Part shown: one piece after another, positions 9,032-18,013 of the stretch
How positions within the stretch are numbered: the stretch's first letter is position 1
How the letters are laid out: every line of letters starts with the position of its first letter
Assembly (NCBI GenBank): GCA_946627565.1
Contig: CAMOVR010000007.1
Span: 1-55,773 of the forward strand
DNA length: 55,773 nucleotides
Source: an uncultured Clostridia bacterium
Lineage (GTDB): Bacteria > Bacillota > Clostridia > Christensenellales > Aristaeellaceae
Direction of reading: 5' to 3'
Program-made: the position numbers and the translations under genes
The notes under the pieces: model-generated
What the model saw: the letters and a program-made list of their open reading frames with translations, nothing else
What the model was told of the DNA's origin: nothing
Databases searched by the model: none

Positions 9032-9051
9032 GACATTCTCCGGTCCATGGC

Positions 9052-9080
9052 ACTATATCATCCCCTTCCGTCCCTGGCAA
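9052..9080 (-). promoter_or_regulatory. Distal promoter candidate of the protease gene
   Basis: TTGCCA (9075-9080) and TATAGT (9052-9057) on the minus strand with a 17-base spacer and TGA ahead of the -10 (extended). Together with the proximal site it suggests tandem promoters for the protease gene. Confidence 0.5.
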
Positions 9081-9112
9081 GACATATGCCCGGATTCCGT
9101 AATGCAGCGTGT

Positions 9113-9147
9113 AAAAACAGCCTGTGTGATATGCACACAGGCTGTTT
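9113..9147 (-). terminator. Intrinsic terminator of the furanose importer operon
   Basis: On the minus strand a 14-bp stem AAACAGCCTGTGTG / CACACAGGCTGTTT (9115-9147) with a five-base loop runs into a T tract, starting five bases after the stop codon of the last permease gene. Confidence 0.85.
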
Positions 9148-9152
9148 CTGAC

Positions 9153-10205
9153 TCACTTTACGGCTTCACGCTGGTTCTTTCTGTTTTTCCCTCTGCTCCG
9201 TCTTGAGAGCACCACGGACTGGAGGAGAATGAAGAAACAGAGCATGGCGCCGGTGGTAATGGACTGCCACCAGGGATCTCTCAGGCCGGAAACCGTGACA
9301 ATGGATTTGATGGTGGTCAGTGTCATGACCCCAAAGAAGGTTCCGATGACATTTCCCACACCGCCGGAAAGCAGGGTGCCGCCGATGATGGAGGAAGCAA
9401 TGGCATTCATCTCAGCACCGGCTGCGTTGGTGGCATTGCCGGCACCGGTGTGCATCAGGAAGACAAAACCTGCAATGCCCGCCAGGATGCTGGAGAGAAG
9501 ATGGGTGATCATGCGGGTTCTGCGGATGTTGATGCCCAGCATCAGGGCGCTCTGGCTGTTTCCGCCCAGGGCATAGAAGTTGCGGCCCATGCGGGTTTTC
9601 CGCAGCATGAAATACACCAGTACCACGATCAGAAGTGCAACGACCACACCGATTTCCATTCTGGCCGGGATCAGGTTGCCGTTTTTGGCCGTATAGCCAA
9701 GCCAGGGAATCTCCACCTTGGTATTCATCAGGGTCTTGAACCCTTCATGGGCCACCTTCTGGGGTTCCAGGCTCACGATGGTGGTCATGCCCCTGGCAAA
9801 GAACATGCCCGCCAGGGTAATGATGAAGGGCTGGATCTCCAGATAGGCCACCAGGTACCCCTGGACCAGGCCAAAGGCCAGGCCTATGCCCAGCGACAGA
9901 AGGGCAGCCGTAAAAATGGATCCGCCCTGATTGAGATGGACCACGCAGGACATGGCCACCAGGGCAATGACGCCGCCCACGGAGATGTCGATTCCTCCGC
10001 CAATCATGACAATGGTCAGGGAGCAGGCCACAATGATGAGGGCCGCGTTGTTGTTGAGCATATCGAAAACCTGCTGCCAGCGCAGGAAGCCGCCGCCCCA
10101 CACAGCCATGGCCAGGAAATACATGCAGAAAAAGATGCATATGGTGATGGTCATCAGAAGATGGGTGTCCGACATGGGCTCCCGAATTCTCTTATCCCTG
10201 CTCAT
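9153..10205 (-). CDS. yjfF: Sugar ABC transporter permease, YjfF-like
   Basis: 350 aa, multi-helix permease of the ribose/galactofuranose (CUT2) class. The start is the ATG at 10205, which overlaps the preceding permease stop (ATGA) and is preceded by AAAGGAGGTG. Family signatures include GGGIDISVGGVIALVAM, the motif for CUT2 permeases, and NRIGGNSQSALMLGINI-like text (here ALGGNSQSALMLGIN). The adjacent second permease, ATPase and YtfQ-like binding protein reproduce the ytfQRT-yjfF arrangement, where YjfF and YtfT form the heterodimeric channel. Last gene of the operon, followed by a clean terminator. Confidence 0.87.
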   Translation of the reverse strand: MSRDKRIREPMSDTHLLMTITICIFFCMYFLAMAVWGGGFLRWQQVFDMLNNNAALIIVACSLTIVMIGGGIDISVGGVIALVAMSCVVHLNQGGSIFTAALLSLGIGLAFGLVQGYLVAYLEIQPFIITLAGMFFARGMTTIVSLEPQKVAHEGFKTLMNTKVEIPWLGYTAKNGNLIPARMEIGVVVALLIVVLVYFMLRKTRMGRNFYALGGNSQSALMLGINIRRTRMITHLLSSILAGIAGFVFLMHTGAGNATNAAGAEMNAIASSIIGGTLLSGGVGNVIGTFFGVMTLTTIKSIVTVSGLRDPWWQSITTGAMLCFFILLQSVVLSRRSRGKNRKNQREAVK

Positions 10206-11257
10206 GCCTGAACACCTCCTTTGCCTGCACGCCATCTGGCCGTCAGGCGACCAAATGCCTGCTTGACCACCGGGGAACCAATAACCACGATGAGGATAAT
10301 CACCAGCGCCTTGTAAGCCTTGATGGCCGTGGAAGGCACCTTCATGGCATACAGCGTTGTGGTCAGGGCCTGTATGGCGTATGCGCCAATGATGGATCCT
10401 GACATGCGGAACTTGCCGCCGCCCAGGGCGTTGCCGCCAATGGCCACCGCCAGAATGGCGTCCATTTCAATTTCCAGCAGGATGGTCTCATGGTTGATCA
10501 GGCTCAGGCGTGAAACCGCCATGACGCCGGATATGGCGCAGCATGCGCCCAGGATCATGAAGGTCAGCAGCTTGATGCCCACCGTGTTGATACCGTTGAG
10601 CCGGGCTGCCCGCTGGTTGACGCCCACGGACTGGGTATATATGCCAAGACTGGTAAAGCGGAATGTCAGGGCAAAGAGAATGCCTGTCACAATCACCAGC
10701 AGAATGGGCGTGGGCACCGGGATGCCCGGGATAAAGCCGCCCAGGGCCGTAATCAGGGGACTTGTCAGGGTAGGCGTTGCACCGCCGTTGATCCAGTAAG
10801 CCACCGAGCGCCCGCAGGTGTACAGCACCAGGGTGGCAATCATGGGCTGGATACGGAAGACGGCCACCAGGGTTCCGTTGAAGGCACCGAAGATCACGGC
10901 CACAGCACAGCAGGCCAGGAAAGCCAGCAGAATGCTCAGCCCGGTGATTTCGCCTCCGGATTTGAGGACTTTGACAAAGACGCTGCCCGCGATGGCCGCC
11001 AGAGCGCCCACGGAGATATCCTGTCCACCGCAGGCCGCGGTTACCAGCGTCATGCCCATGGCAAGCACCGCCAGTTCCGAAGCGCCGTTCAAGATGGAAA
11101 TCAGGTTGCCGCTGAGCACCGTGTTCCCAGTGTTGTTCTGGGTTACTTCAATGGAAAAGAAACCGGGATCCCGGATCAGGTTGAACACCACAATCAGGAG
11201 TACGGCCACCAGCGGTACCAGAAGCTGTGAATACCGGCTCAGGAAATTCCGTTTCAT
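10202..11257 (-). CDS. ytfT: Sugar ABC transporter permease, YtfT-like
   Basis: 351 aa CUT2-class permease, partner of the YjfF-like protein. It begins MKRNFLSRYSQLLVPL and contains the class motif GGQDISVGALAAIAG and the coupling region VGVNQRAARLNGINTVGIK. Its ATG overlaps the ATPase stop (ATGA), and its stop overlaps the next start in the same way, so ATPase and both permeases are made as a coupled set. Substrate is inferred from the system as a furanose-form sugar (galactofuranose or arabinofuranose); the sequence cannot choose between them. Confidence 0.88.
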   Translation of the reverse strand: MKRNFLSRYSQLLVPLVAVLLIVVFNLIRDPGFFSIEVTQNNTGNTVLSGNLISILNGASELAVLAMGMTLVTAACGGQDISVGALAAIAGSVFVKVLKSGGEITGLSILLAFLACCAVAVIFGAFNGTLVAVFRIQPMIATLVLYTCGRSVAYWINGGATPTLTSPLITALGGFIPGIPVPTPILLVIVTGILFALTFRFTSLGIYTQSVGVNQRAARLNGINTVGIKLLTFMILGACCAISGVMAVSRLSLINHETILLEIEMDAILAVAIGGNALGGGKFRMSGSIIGAYAIQALTTTLYAMKVPSTAIKAYKALVIILIVVIGSPVVKQAFGRLTARWRAGKGGVQA

Positions 11258-12762
11258 ACACTTTCGCCTCCCGCTATGGTCCGCATGACGCTCTCCTGGG
11301 TGAGCTGTTCACCTGTCAGTTCGCCCACAATTCTGCGGTCCCGCATGACAATGAGCCTTGCACAGGTGCGGAGCATCTCTTCGATCTCCGAGGAGATGAA
11401 TGTAACGCTCATGCCCTCATCGGCCAGCTTCAGCACCAGTTTCTGGATTTCCGTCTTGGTACCCACATCAATGCCCCGGGTCGGTTCATCCAGAATCAGG
11501 TACCGGGGATGGGTCAGGAGCCATCTGGCCAGGATTACCTTCTGCTGGTTGCCGCCGCTTAAGCTGCGCACAGGCGTATCAAGGGATGCTGTCTTGATCT
11601 CCAGTGTCCTGATAAACTCCTCTGCCATTCTTTCCGCTTCCGCATCCGAAATGGGATGGAAGAATCCCCGCATGACCTGAAGGGCAAGGATGATATTGTC
11701 CCTCACCGACAGGTCCGCAATAATACCGTCGTCCTTGCGGTCCTCCGGGAGATAGGCAATGCCCTGTTCCATGGCATCCCTGGGGCTGCGGATCCTGACG
11801 GGCTTCCCGTCCACAAGGGTCTGGCCGCCGGTAACCCGGTCCGCTCCGAAGATGGCCCGCACGCTTTCACTGCGTCCGGAGCCCAGAAGGCCCGTAAACC
11901 CGTTCACTTCGCCTTTGGCAATATGGAAGTCAAAGGCATTGGGGCAGGCGGTGCTGGAAAGATCCCGGGCCTCAAAGACAGTGCTGCTGCTCTCTCCGGT
12001 CCTCTTTCTGCCTTCCATGAAGGACAGATTCTCAAGCTCCCTGCCCATCATCTTTGAAACCAGTTCCACCTGGGGCAGGTTCCGGGTCTCATAGGTGCCC
12101 ACCAGTTCACCGTTTCGAAGCACCGTGATCCGGTCGCAGACTTCATAGACCTGCTCCAGAAAATGCGTCACGAAGATGATGCCCACGCCTCTTGCCTTCA
12201 GGTCACGCATCAGGCCGAAGAGCATAGCCACTTCCTTGTCATCCAGGGAAGAGGTGGGTTCGTCCAGGATCAGTACCTTGCACTCCATGTCCACCGCCCT
12301 TGCAATGGCCACCATCTGCTGCACAGCCAGGGAACACGAGCCCAGCTGCTGTCTGGGACGGGCCGGAATGCCAAGGCCGGAGAGGATCTCCCCGGCACGA
12401 TTCTCCATCTGTTTCCAGGGAACAAGCCCGCCGCGGCTGCGTCCGATGAACATGTTTTCCGCCACGCTCAGGTTCGGGCACAGCGTTATCTCCTGGTACA
12501 CCGTACTGATGCCAGCCTCCTGGGCATCCTGAGGAGACCGGATCTGTACGTCCCCGCTGAGGCCTTCCACCTCAATCACGCCCTCATCCCGGCTGTACAC
12601 TCCGGTGAGTACTTTGATCAGCGTGGACTTTCCGGCGCCGTTTTCCCCCATCAGTGCATGGATTTCTCCCTTTTTCAGGCTGAAATCCACGTGGTTCAGC
12701 GCCCTGACACCCGGGAATGACTTGCAGATTCCCCGCATGGTCAGCACAGTCCCCTGTTCCAT
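11254..12762 (-). CDS. ytfR: Sugar ABC transporter ATP-binding protein, YtfR-like (two NBDs)
   Basis: 502 aa with two fused nucleotide-binding domains. NBD1: Walker A GENGAGKST (about residue 40), Walker B LILDEPTSSLD and His switch FVTHFLEQ. NBD2 has the degenerate Walker A GLLGSGRSE that is normal in RbsA/YtfR proteins, signature LSGGNQQK and Walker B LILDEPTRGID. It powers the CUT2 importer. It follows the binding protein gene after a strong hairpin and is coupled to the first permease by an ATGA overlap. Confidence 0.92.
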   Translation of the reverse strand: MEQGTVLTMRGICKSFPGVRALNHVDFSLKKGEIHALMGENGAGKSTLIKVLTGVYSRDEGVIEVEGLSGDVQIRSPQDAQEAGISTVYQEITLCPNLSVAENMFIGRSRGGLVPWKQMENRAGEILSGLGIPARPRQQLGSCSLAVQQMVAIARAVDMECKVLILDEPTSSLDDKEVAMLFGLMRDLKARGVGIIFVTHFLEQVYEVCDRITVLRNGELVGTYETRNLPQVELVSKMMGRELENLSFMEGRKRTGESSSTVFEARDLSSTACPNAFDFHIAKGEVNGFTGLLGSGRSESVRAIFGADRVTGGQTLVDGKPVRIRSPRDAMEQGIAYLPEDRKDDGIIADLSVRDNIILALQVMRGFFHPISDAEAERMAEEFIRTLEIKTASLDTPVRSLSGGNQQKVILARWLLTHPRYLILDEPTRGIDVGTKTEIQKLVLKLADEGMSVTFISSEIEEMLRTCARLIVMRDRRIVGELTGEQLTQESVMRTIAGGESV

Positions 12763-12804
12763 CCCTGCTCTCCCCTTTCGGAATACTCAGGCTTTTTTCA
12801 AAAA

Positions 12805-12835
12805 CAGATGATGCGGGATGAGCCCGCATCATCTG
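12805..12835 (-). terminator. Hairpin after the YtfQ-like binding protein gene
   Basis: Perfect 13-bp stem CAGATGATGCGGG / CCCGCATCATCTG with a five-base loop, followed on the minus strand by TTTTTG. It lies between the binding protein stop (12857) and the ATPase start (12762). It probably terminates a fraction of transcripts so that binding protein exceeds transporter. Confidence 0.8.
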
Positions 12836-12856
12836 CTGAATCAGCTTGCTTGGATC

Positions 12857-13804
12857 TTACTCACCCAGGCCGTAGGTATCGATGTCCGCTTCCGTGATGG
12901 TAGCGGCATCAAAGCCCTTTTCCTCGTTGATGACGATCTTGTTCTCCAGCGTGCCGCCTTCTTCCAGCGTCTTGATCATATCGCTGATGATCTGTGCCTG
13001 GAAGGGGCTGCACTGTCCGTCATAGTTCCAGTTGCCGGCCAGGAGTTCCCGCAGAGCCCACTTGTTGCAGTCAAAGCCCATGATCACAACGTCGCCTTCC
13101 ACACCGTGGGTGATGCCTGCTTCATCCAGGGCAGCCACAGCGCCGCGGGCCATGCCGTCGTTTTCTGCATAGATGACGTTGAAGGGTTCGCCGGAGTTGA
13201 TGACGGATTCCACAATCTTCTTGGCTTCTGCTTCATCCCATGTGGCGGTCTGCTGCACAACCTTCTTCATGGCGCCGCTCTCAAACTGAGCGTCCAGTGC
13301 GCCGGTGCGGCCCAGCTGAGCATCGCTGCCCATGGCGCCCTGGATGTGGATGACATTGTATTCGTCCTTGTTCAGGGAAAGGAGCCAGTTGACAGCGGTC
13401 TCGCCTTCCTTGGCCATATCGGACACAACAGCGGCCTCATACAGGCTGTCGTCGATGTCGATCATACGGTCAAACAGGAAAACCTTGATGCCGTTTTCCT
13501 TAGCGCTGGTGAGGACAGCGTCCCAGCCGGTGGTCTCAGCGGCAGAGATGAGCAGGTAGTCCACACCGTCGGTGATGAACTGCTGCGCAGCGGCCAGCTG
13601 TTCGTCGTTCTTCAGGCTGTAATAGGTCTTGGCGGTATAGCCGTTTTCAGCGGTGAAAACAGATTCGAAGTCCTTGACATTGGCCTCGCGGTAGCCGGAC
13701 TCAGAGGGCGGATTGTTCACAATACCCACCGTTACATCGGCAAGAGCGACGGCGGCTGTCATCAGCATGACAAGAGAAACTACGAGCGCAATCAGCTTTT
13801 TCAT
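12857..13804 (-). CDS. ytfQ: Exported sugar-binding protein of the furanose importer, YtfQ-like
   Basis: 315 aa periplasmic-binding-protein-1 fold. A signal peptide ends ...AAVALADV and no lipobox cysteine is present. The body follows YtfQ closely: NPPSESGYREA, QFITDGVDYLLISAAETTGWD, VFLFDRMIDI and later YAENDGMARGA. YtfQ of E. coli binds galactofuranose; homologues next to arabinan-degrading genes may bind arabinofuranose, which is inference here. GGAGG precedes the ATG by about ten bases. Transcribed from its own promoter (13858-13886), separate from the sensor genes upstream, and followed by a terminator-like hairpin before the ATPase. Confidence 0.88.
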   Translation of the reverse strand: MKKLIALVVSLVMLMTAAVALADVTVGIVNNPPSESGYREANVKDFESVFTAENGYTAKTYYSLKNDEQLAAAQQFITDGVDYLLISAAETTGWDAVLTSAKENGIKVFLFDRMIDIDDSLYEAAVVSDMAKEGETAVNWLLSLNKDEYNVIHIQGAMGSDAQLGRTGALDAQFESGAMKKVVQQTATWDEAEAKKIVESVINSGEPFNVIYAENDGMARGAVAALDEAGITHGVEGDVVIMGFDCNKWALRELLAGNWNYDGQCSPFQAQIISDMIKTLEEGGTLENKIVINEEKGFDAATITEADIDTYGLGE

Positions 13805-13857
13805 AAATCAGTTGCCTCCAATGTTAAATTCTGGCATTACTGCCTGTTGTTGTCCTG

Positions 13858-13886
13858 ATTATATGCCCTCTTCCCCGTTCTTTCCA
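13858..13886 (-). promoter_or_regulatory. Promoter of the furanose importer operon
   Basis: Minus-strand TATAAT (13858-13863) with TGGAAA as a weak -35 (13881-13886) 17 bases away. A perfect -10 with a poor -35 fits activation by the AraC-type response regulator encoded immediately upstream. Confidence 0.6.
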
Positions 13887-13968
13887 TGGACAACCATTGG
13901 ATTTCATGTTGAAAACCATCCGGATTTTCCATCTTTTTGCCCTGTTTCCCGGCATCCCGGGTGTATTT

Positions 13969-15555
13969 TCATTCTGCCGGTGTTGGATTTTTTTCTCCCT
14001 CTGCGTTTTCCCCGTGCAACCTCCTCCATTCACTGGGGGTGACACCCGTGGTTTTCTTGAACAGATAACTGAAATAGTGGGGATCGTTGTAGCCCACTTC
14101 CGAGGCAATCCGGAAGGACCGAAGGTCTGTGCCGGCCAGCAGTTCCTTTGCCTTTCCGATACGCACGCCTGTCAGGTACTGGGTAAAGGTGATGCCGGCC
14201 TCCTGAGCAAAGATGGTGGAAAAGTGGCTCTGGGACAGGTGCACTTCCCCCGCCACGTCCTGGAGCATGAGATTTGGGTCGGCATAGTGGCTGCTGATGT
14301 ACGCCCTGGCCCGGCTGACCGGGGATTCATCCAGATTGCCCTCCCTGGCATCCCGGTACTGCATGGCCCTGCGCAGCAGTTCTGTGACAGGCTCCAGTAC
14401 ATTCTGGTGCAGGACTTTTTCCAGCACATCATTCCCCAGCACCTTTCTGACATCTCCCCCGGCATGCTCGATGAGATGCCGTGCCGCCAGGGGGGCAGCC
14501 ACACGAAGATACCCTTCGGCAAGGCCGGGTTCCAGGGCGGAGGTATAATCCATCAGGATGGATTCCAGCTGGGAAACCGGTGCATACTGGAGCCGCTCAT
14601 ACAGCGGGCTCAGTTCCAGCTCAGAGAGGCGCTGAAGGGGGGTGGTATCCTCGTTGGCGCCCACAATCTTCCTGTCCCAGGCACCCCGGGCCGCCACCAT
14701 GTGGCGCAGGTGCCTGGCCGCTGCCATGGAGACCTGGATCTGGTGGTAATCGTCCACTGCCTTCCCTATGGTCACCAGAAGATGGGACAGATGCTCCACT
14801 TCCTGAAGCTGCAGGATGGACGCGGCAAAGGAATAGGCCCTTTCCTCCACATCCTTCTCATTGTCCCCCAGGATCAGAGCCCTGGCGCCTTTCTGGGCAC
14901 TGCAGACATGCACCGTGCCCCCGCTGCTCTCAGACAGTGCGCTTATGGCTGCTCTTGCGGCCATCCGGGCCTCTCCGTCCTCGTCAAAGGAGATATCCAG
15001 CACGGTATACTGGCTGGCTGCCAGGTTCACCCCCAGGGCCCGCATCTGTTCCAGCAGCGCATCCTGTTCATACCTGTCCATATCCTCTGAAAACAGGGAA
15101 GCCAGGAGCTTGTCCCGCACAAACTGGTTCCCGGAAAAAATGCGTTCTCTCAGGGCTGCCATATTCTCCCTCTCGCGCTTGTCTGCCATGATCTGCTCCC
15201 GGGTCTTATCCAGAACCCTGCCGATTTCCTGTGCCGTGACAGGTTTGAGCAGGTATTCCCTCACCCCCAGGGAGATGGCCTGCTGGGCATAGGAAAAGTC
15301 GTCAAACCCGGAGAGAATGATGATGCTGACCCATGGCATGGTCCTTTTGACTTCCCGGCACAGTTCAATGCCGTCCATGAAAGGCATGCGGATGTCCGTC
15401 AGCAGAATGTCCGGATTCAGATCCCGGATCATGGGGAGTGCCATTTCCCCGTCGGGTGCCTCTCCCACCAGCTGGAACCCTTTTTCTTCCCAGGGGAAGG
15501 AGTTGCGCAGGCTCTCCCGGATGGCGATCTCATCATCTGCCAGAAACACCTTCAT
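13969..15555 (-). CDS. YesN-type response regulator with AraC-family DNA-binding domain
   Basis: 528 aa. The N-terminal receiver domain starts MKVFLADDE with the phosphorylated residue Asp54 in LLTDIRMPFMDG and the conserved Lys in LLKPVT. A long middle region (about 130-420) is of unassigned fold, and the C-terminal ~100 residues form two AraC helix-turn-helix units ending in the signature GYNDPHYFSYLFKKTTGVTPSEWRR. The start overlaps the kinase gene end by about 23 bases; GTG at 15558, three bases earlier and better spaced from GGGAGG, is an equally good start. It should activate the importer operon whose promoter lies 83 bases beyond its stop. Confidence 0.9.
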   Translation of the reverse strand: MKVFLADDEIAIRESLRNSFPWEEKGFQLVGEAPDGEMALPMIRDLNPDILLTDIRMPFMDGIELCREVKRTMPWVSIIILSGFDDFSYAQQAISLGVREYLLKPVTAQEIGRVLDKTREQIMADKRERENMAALRERIFSGNQFVRDKLLASLFSEDMDRYEQDALLEQMRALGVNLAASQYTVLDISFDEDGEARMAARAAISALSESSGGTVHVCSAQKGARALILGDNEKDVEERAYSFAASILQLQEVEHLSHLLVTIGKAVDDYHQIQVSMAAARHLRHMVAARGAWDRKIVGANEDTTPLQRLSELELSPLYERLQYAPVSQLESILMDYTSALEPGLAEGYLRVAAPLAARHLIEHAGGDVRKVLGNDVLEKVLHQNVLEPVTELLRRAMQYRDAREGNLDESPVSRARAYISSHYADPNLMLQDVAGEVHLSQSHFSTIFAQEAGITFTQYLTGVRIGKAKELLAGTDLRSFRIASEVGYNDPHYFSYLFKKTTGVTPSEWRRLHGENAEGEKNPTPAE

Positions 15556-17002
15556 CACTGGTAATTTCCTCCCTTGTCCTGACCGGCACCCGGAACGTGA
15601 CTGACGTCCCTCCGGGGCCAGATGTAATGGACAGACCTTTTTCCTGCTGGTAATACAGCCGGATGCGCATGTCCACATTGCGCAGGCCGAACCCGCTCCT
15701 TCCGGGTTCCAGGGCTGCCCGCCGTGTGGGCGCCCCTGCAGCAAGCATGTCCCGGATATCCTTCAGTTCGGGTTCTGTCATGCCCCTGCCGTTATCTTCC
15801 ACGGAAAACAGCAGAGAGCCGTCTTCCACCCGTACACTGATGCGTATCGTTCCCCCGCCCCTTCTGCCCTTGATCCCGTGGTACAGGGCGTTTTCCACCA
15901 GGGGCTGGAGCAGGAATTTGACCATCATCACCTGACCTGCTTCCTCCGGCATATCAATGGCATAGCGCAGGATGTCCCGGTATCTGGTCTTCTGTATGCT
16001 CAGGTATGCATCCACGTGCCGGATCTCCTGGGCCACAGGGATCCAGTCAGCCCCGGCAGACAGGGAGATGCGGAAGAAATCGCTGAGGGTCCTTGTCAGC
16101 CGGATCACCTCATCCCCCTGGCCGGACTCGGCCTGCCAGATGATGGTATCCAGGGTATTATAGAGAAAATGCGGGTTGATCTGGGCCTGCAGGATGCGCA
16201 GTTCCGCCTTGGCCAGGTTGTTCTGTTCCACCCGGATCTGTTTGATCAGGTTGTCCAGCTGATTGGCCATGCGGTTGATCTGCACAGCCAGGTTTTCCAG
16301 TTCCTCCACGTCCATGTCCGGAAGACGCTGGCTCAGGTCACCTCCGGCAATGCGCACCACCACGTTCTCCATCTGGGAAATGGGGCCCCGGATGGAGGCA
16401 CTCAGCCGCCGTATGGCAAACCGTGTCCTGAACAGGGCCAGCAGCAGCAGGATGGCCTCCGCCACAGCGCTTGGAATCAGGACAGCCCTGAGACGTGCAC
16501 CGGTCTGGGATGCGCTGCTCACCTCCGAGGTAATGAAGTCATCCAGCATCTCCCTGACCAGGCTGCCCACGCTGCGCACCTCATCCACAATCTCTTCCAT
16601 ATCCTGTATGGGGGCATGGGACTGCATGCCCGTTTTGATCTGCCCCGCATACTGTTCCATGGTATCCATGGTCCGCCGGGCCACGCTCAGCTGCAGGTGC
16701 CCGGTGCCGTTGTCTGAAAGAAGCTGGTCCAGGGCGGTGTTGACGGAGGCGATGATCTCCTCCACCCGGCTCTCCTGAAAGGAAATGCGGCCCGAGGTCA
16801 CGGCAAACAGCTGCTCCGCCACCTCCACACTCACCGGCTCCTTCAGGCGGGAAACGGTATCCATGCGGCTGATCATATGCTGATAGCGCACGAAAAAAAT
16901 CAGCATCAGCACCAGGCTGATCACCGCCGGCACGGCAAGCATAACGGCAATGCTTTTTACAGACTGCCGGATCTGTTCTGCCAGGGATGCTGAACGCCTC
17001 AA
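15533..17002 (-). CDS. YesM/LytS-type sensor histidine kinase
   Basis: 489 aa. Two membrane helices (about 15-38 and 175-192) bracket an extracytoplasmic sensing region of ~135 residues; HAMP follows (about 193-250). The kinase core has the phospho-accepting His278 in INPHFLYNTLD, the N-box LQPLVENALYHGIK and the G-box DNGRGM. The start is TTG overlapping the stop of the sensor lipoprotein gene (TTGA). Gene order (lipoprotein binding protein, kinase, regulator) suggests that the lipoprotein presents sugar to the kinase's outer domain, as in three-component sugar sensors. Confidence 0.9.
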   Translation of the reverse strand: MRRSASLAEQIRQSVKSIAVMLAVPAVISLVLMLIFFVRYQHMISRMDTVSRLKEPVSVEVAEQLFAVTSGRISFQESRVEEIIASVNTALDQLLSDNGTGHLQLSVARRTMDTMEQYAGQIKTGMQSHAPIQDMEEIVDEVRSVGSLVREMLDDFITSEVSSASQTGARLRAVLIPSAVAEAILLLLALFRTRFAIRRLSASIRGPISQMENVVVRIAGGDLSQRLPDMDVEELENLAVQINRMANQLDNLIKQIRVEQNNLAKAELRILQAQINPHFLYNTLDTIIWQAESGQGDEVIRLTRTLSDFFRISLSAGADWIPVAQEIRHVDAYLSIQKTRYRDILRYAIDMPEEAGQVMMVKFLLQPLVENALYHGIKGRRGGGTIRISVRVEDGSLLFSVEDNGRGMTEPELKDIRDMLAAGAPTRRAALEPGRSGFGLRNVDMRIRLYYQQEKGLSITSGPGGTSVTFRVPVRTREEITSDEGVSGR

Positions 17003-17976
17003 AAGCCCTCCACCTCTTTTGTATCATCCAGATCGGAAAAAACCGCTTCAAACGGATGCGAAATCTTGGGCACGCTGAGACCCGCCTTCAGGTCACGGAC
17101 CAGTTTCATGACATCCTCCCCCAGATGCGGGTTGCACTGGACAATGCAGTTGATGCGTCCCTCACGCAGGGCATCCACGGCGGCCTTCTCCCCGTCTACG
17201 GAGATCATGATGATGTCCTCTCCGGGACGGATCCCCCTCTCCTCCAGCACGTCCATGATGCCAAGGGTCATGGAATCGTTGTGGGAATATATGACATCGA
17301 TGTCCTTGCTGTCATAGGTGTTCAGGAGCTGGCGCATGCATTCTGCGCCCTTGGATCTGAGGAAATCCCCGGACACGCTTTCCAGCACTGTAAGCCTCGG
17401 GTCATCCGAGATGGCATCCATGAAGCCCGCGTGGCGGTCCCGCATGGGCGTGGAATCAATGGTCCCGCTGATCTCCACAATGTTCAGATGCTCCGCCCCC
17501 ATGGCGTCCGCTTTGGCCTTCAGATATCTGCCCGCTTTCTGTCCTTCCAGGTAAAAGTCTGCACCCACATAGGCGGTATAGAGATCCTCGTCCTCCGTTT
17601 CAATCATGCGGTCCACCAGGATCACGGGAATCTCTGCCTTGGCGGCCTCCTTAAGAACATGGTCCCAGCCGCCCTCCACAATAGGTGAAAACACAATGAC
17701 ATCCACCCGGTAGGCAATGAAGGAGCGGATGGCGTCAATCTGCCTGTCCTGTTTCTGATTGGCGTTATCCATCATCAGGCCGTACCCGTAGTCTTCCGCC
17801 GCTTTGCGGATACTCTCCGTATTGGCAATCCGCCAGGAGCTTTCCGCCCCAAGCTGGGAAAAGCCCACCACAATGTCCGACCACGCACCGGTTTCAGCGG
17901 GCTGCGCGGCATTTTCCCTGCTGCACCCGCAGAGGGTCAGAAGCATCAAAAGCAATATCAGTCCGATCCGTTTCAA
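16999..17976 (-). CDS. Sensor lipoprotein, YtfQ-like sugar-binding protein
   Basis: 325 aa. The lipobox LTLCGCS shows a lipid-anchored protein, unlike the importer's own binding protein. The body is strongly YtfQ-like: GFSQLGAESSWR, NANQKQDRQIDAIRSFIA, VDVIVFSPIVEGGWDHVL, VILVDRMIETED, and IDVIYSHNDSMTLG. The best start is TTG at 17976 (AGAGG eight bases upstream); GTG at 17985 is the alternative. It sits first in a coupled trio with the kinase and regulator, so a role in ligand sensing rather than transport is inferred. It and the 12857-13804 product probably recognise the same sugar. Confidence 0.85.
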   Translation of the reverse strand: MKRIGLILLLMLLTLCGCSRENAAQPAETGAWSDIVVGFSQLGAESSWRIANTESIRKAAEDYGYGLMMDNANQKQDRQIDAIRSFIAYRVDVIVFSPIVEGGWDHVLKEAAKAEIPVILVDRMIETEDEDLYTAYVGADFYLEGQKAGRYLKAKADAMGAEHLNIVEISGTIDSTPMRDRHAGFMDAISDDPRLTVLESVSGDFLRSKGAECMRQLLNTYDSKDIDVIYSHNDSMTLGIMDVLEERGIRPGEDIIMISVDGEKAAVDALREGRINCIVQCNPHLGEDVMKLVRDLKAGLSVPKISHPFEAVFSDLDDTKEVEGF

Positions 17977-18013
17977 GCCGTACACCTCTCATCCTGCCCT
18001 TCCCGGCGCCCTG

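Noticed and set aside
13936..13968. Small CCCGG/CCGGG hairpin after the response regulator gene
   Set aside because: Five-bp stem without a T tract; too weak to call a terminator.
15556..15744. 63-codon N-terminal extension of the response regulator
   Set aside because: It lies in the kinase gene's coding region, and the receiver domain starts exactly at MKVFLADDE after a GGGAGG site.
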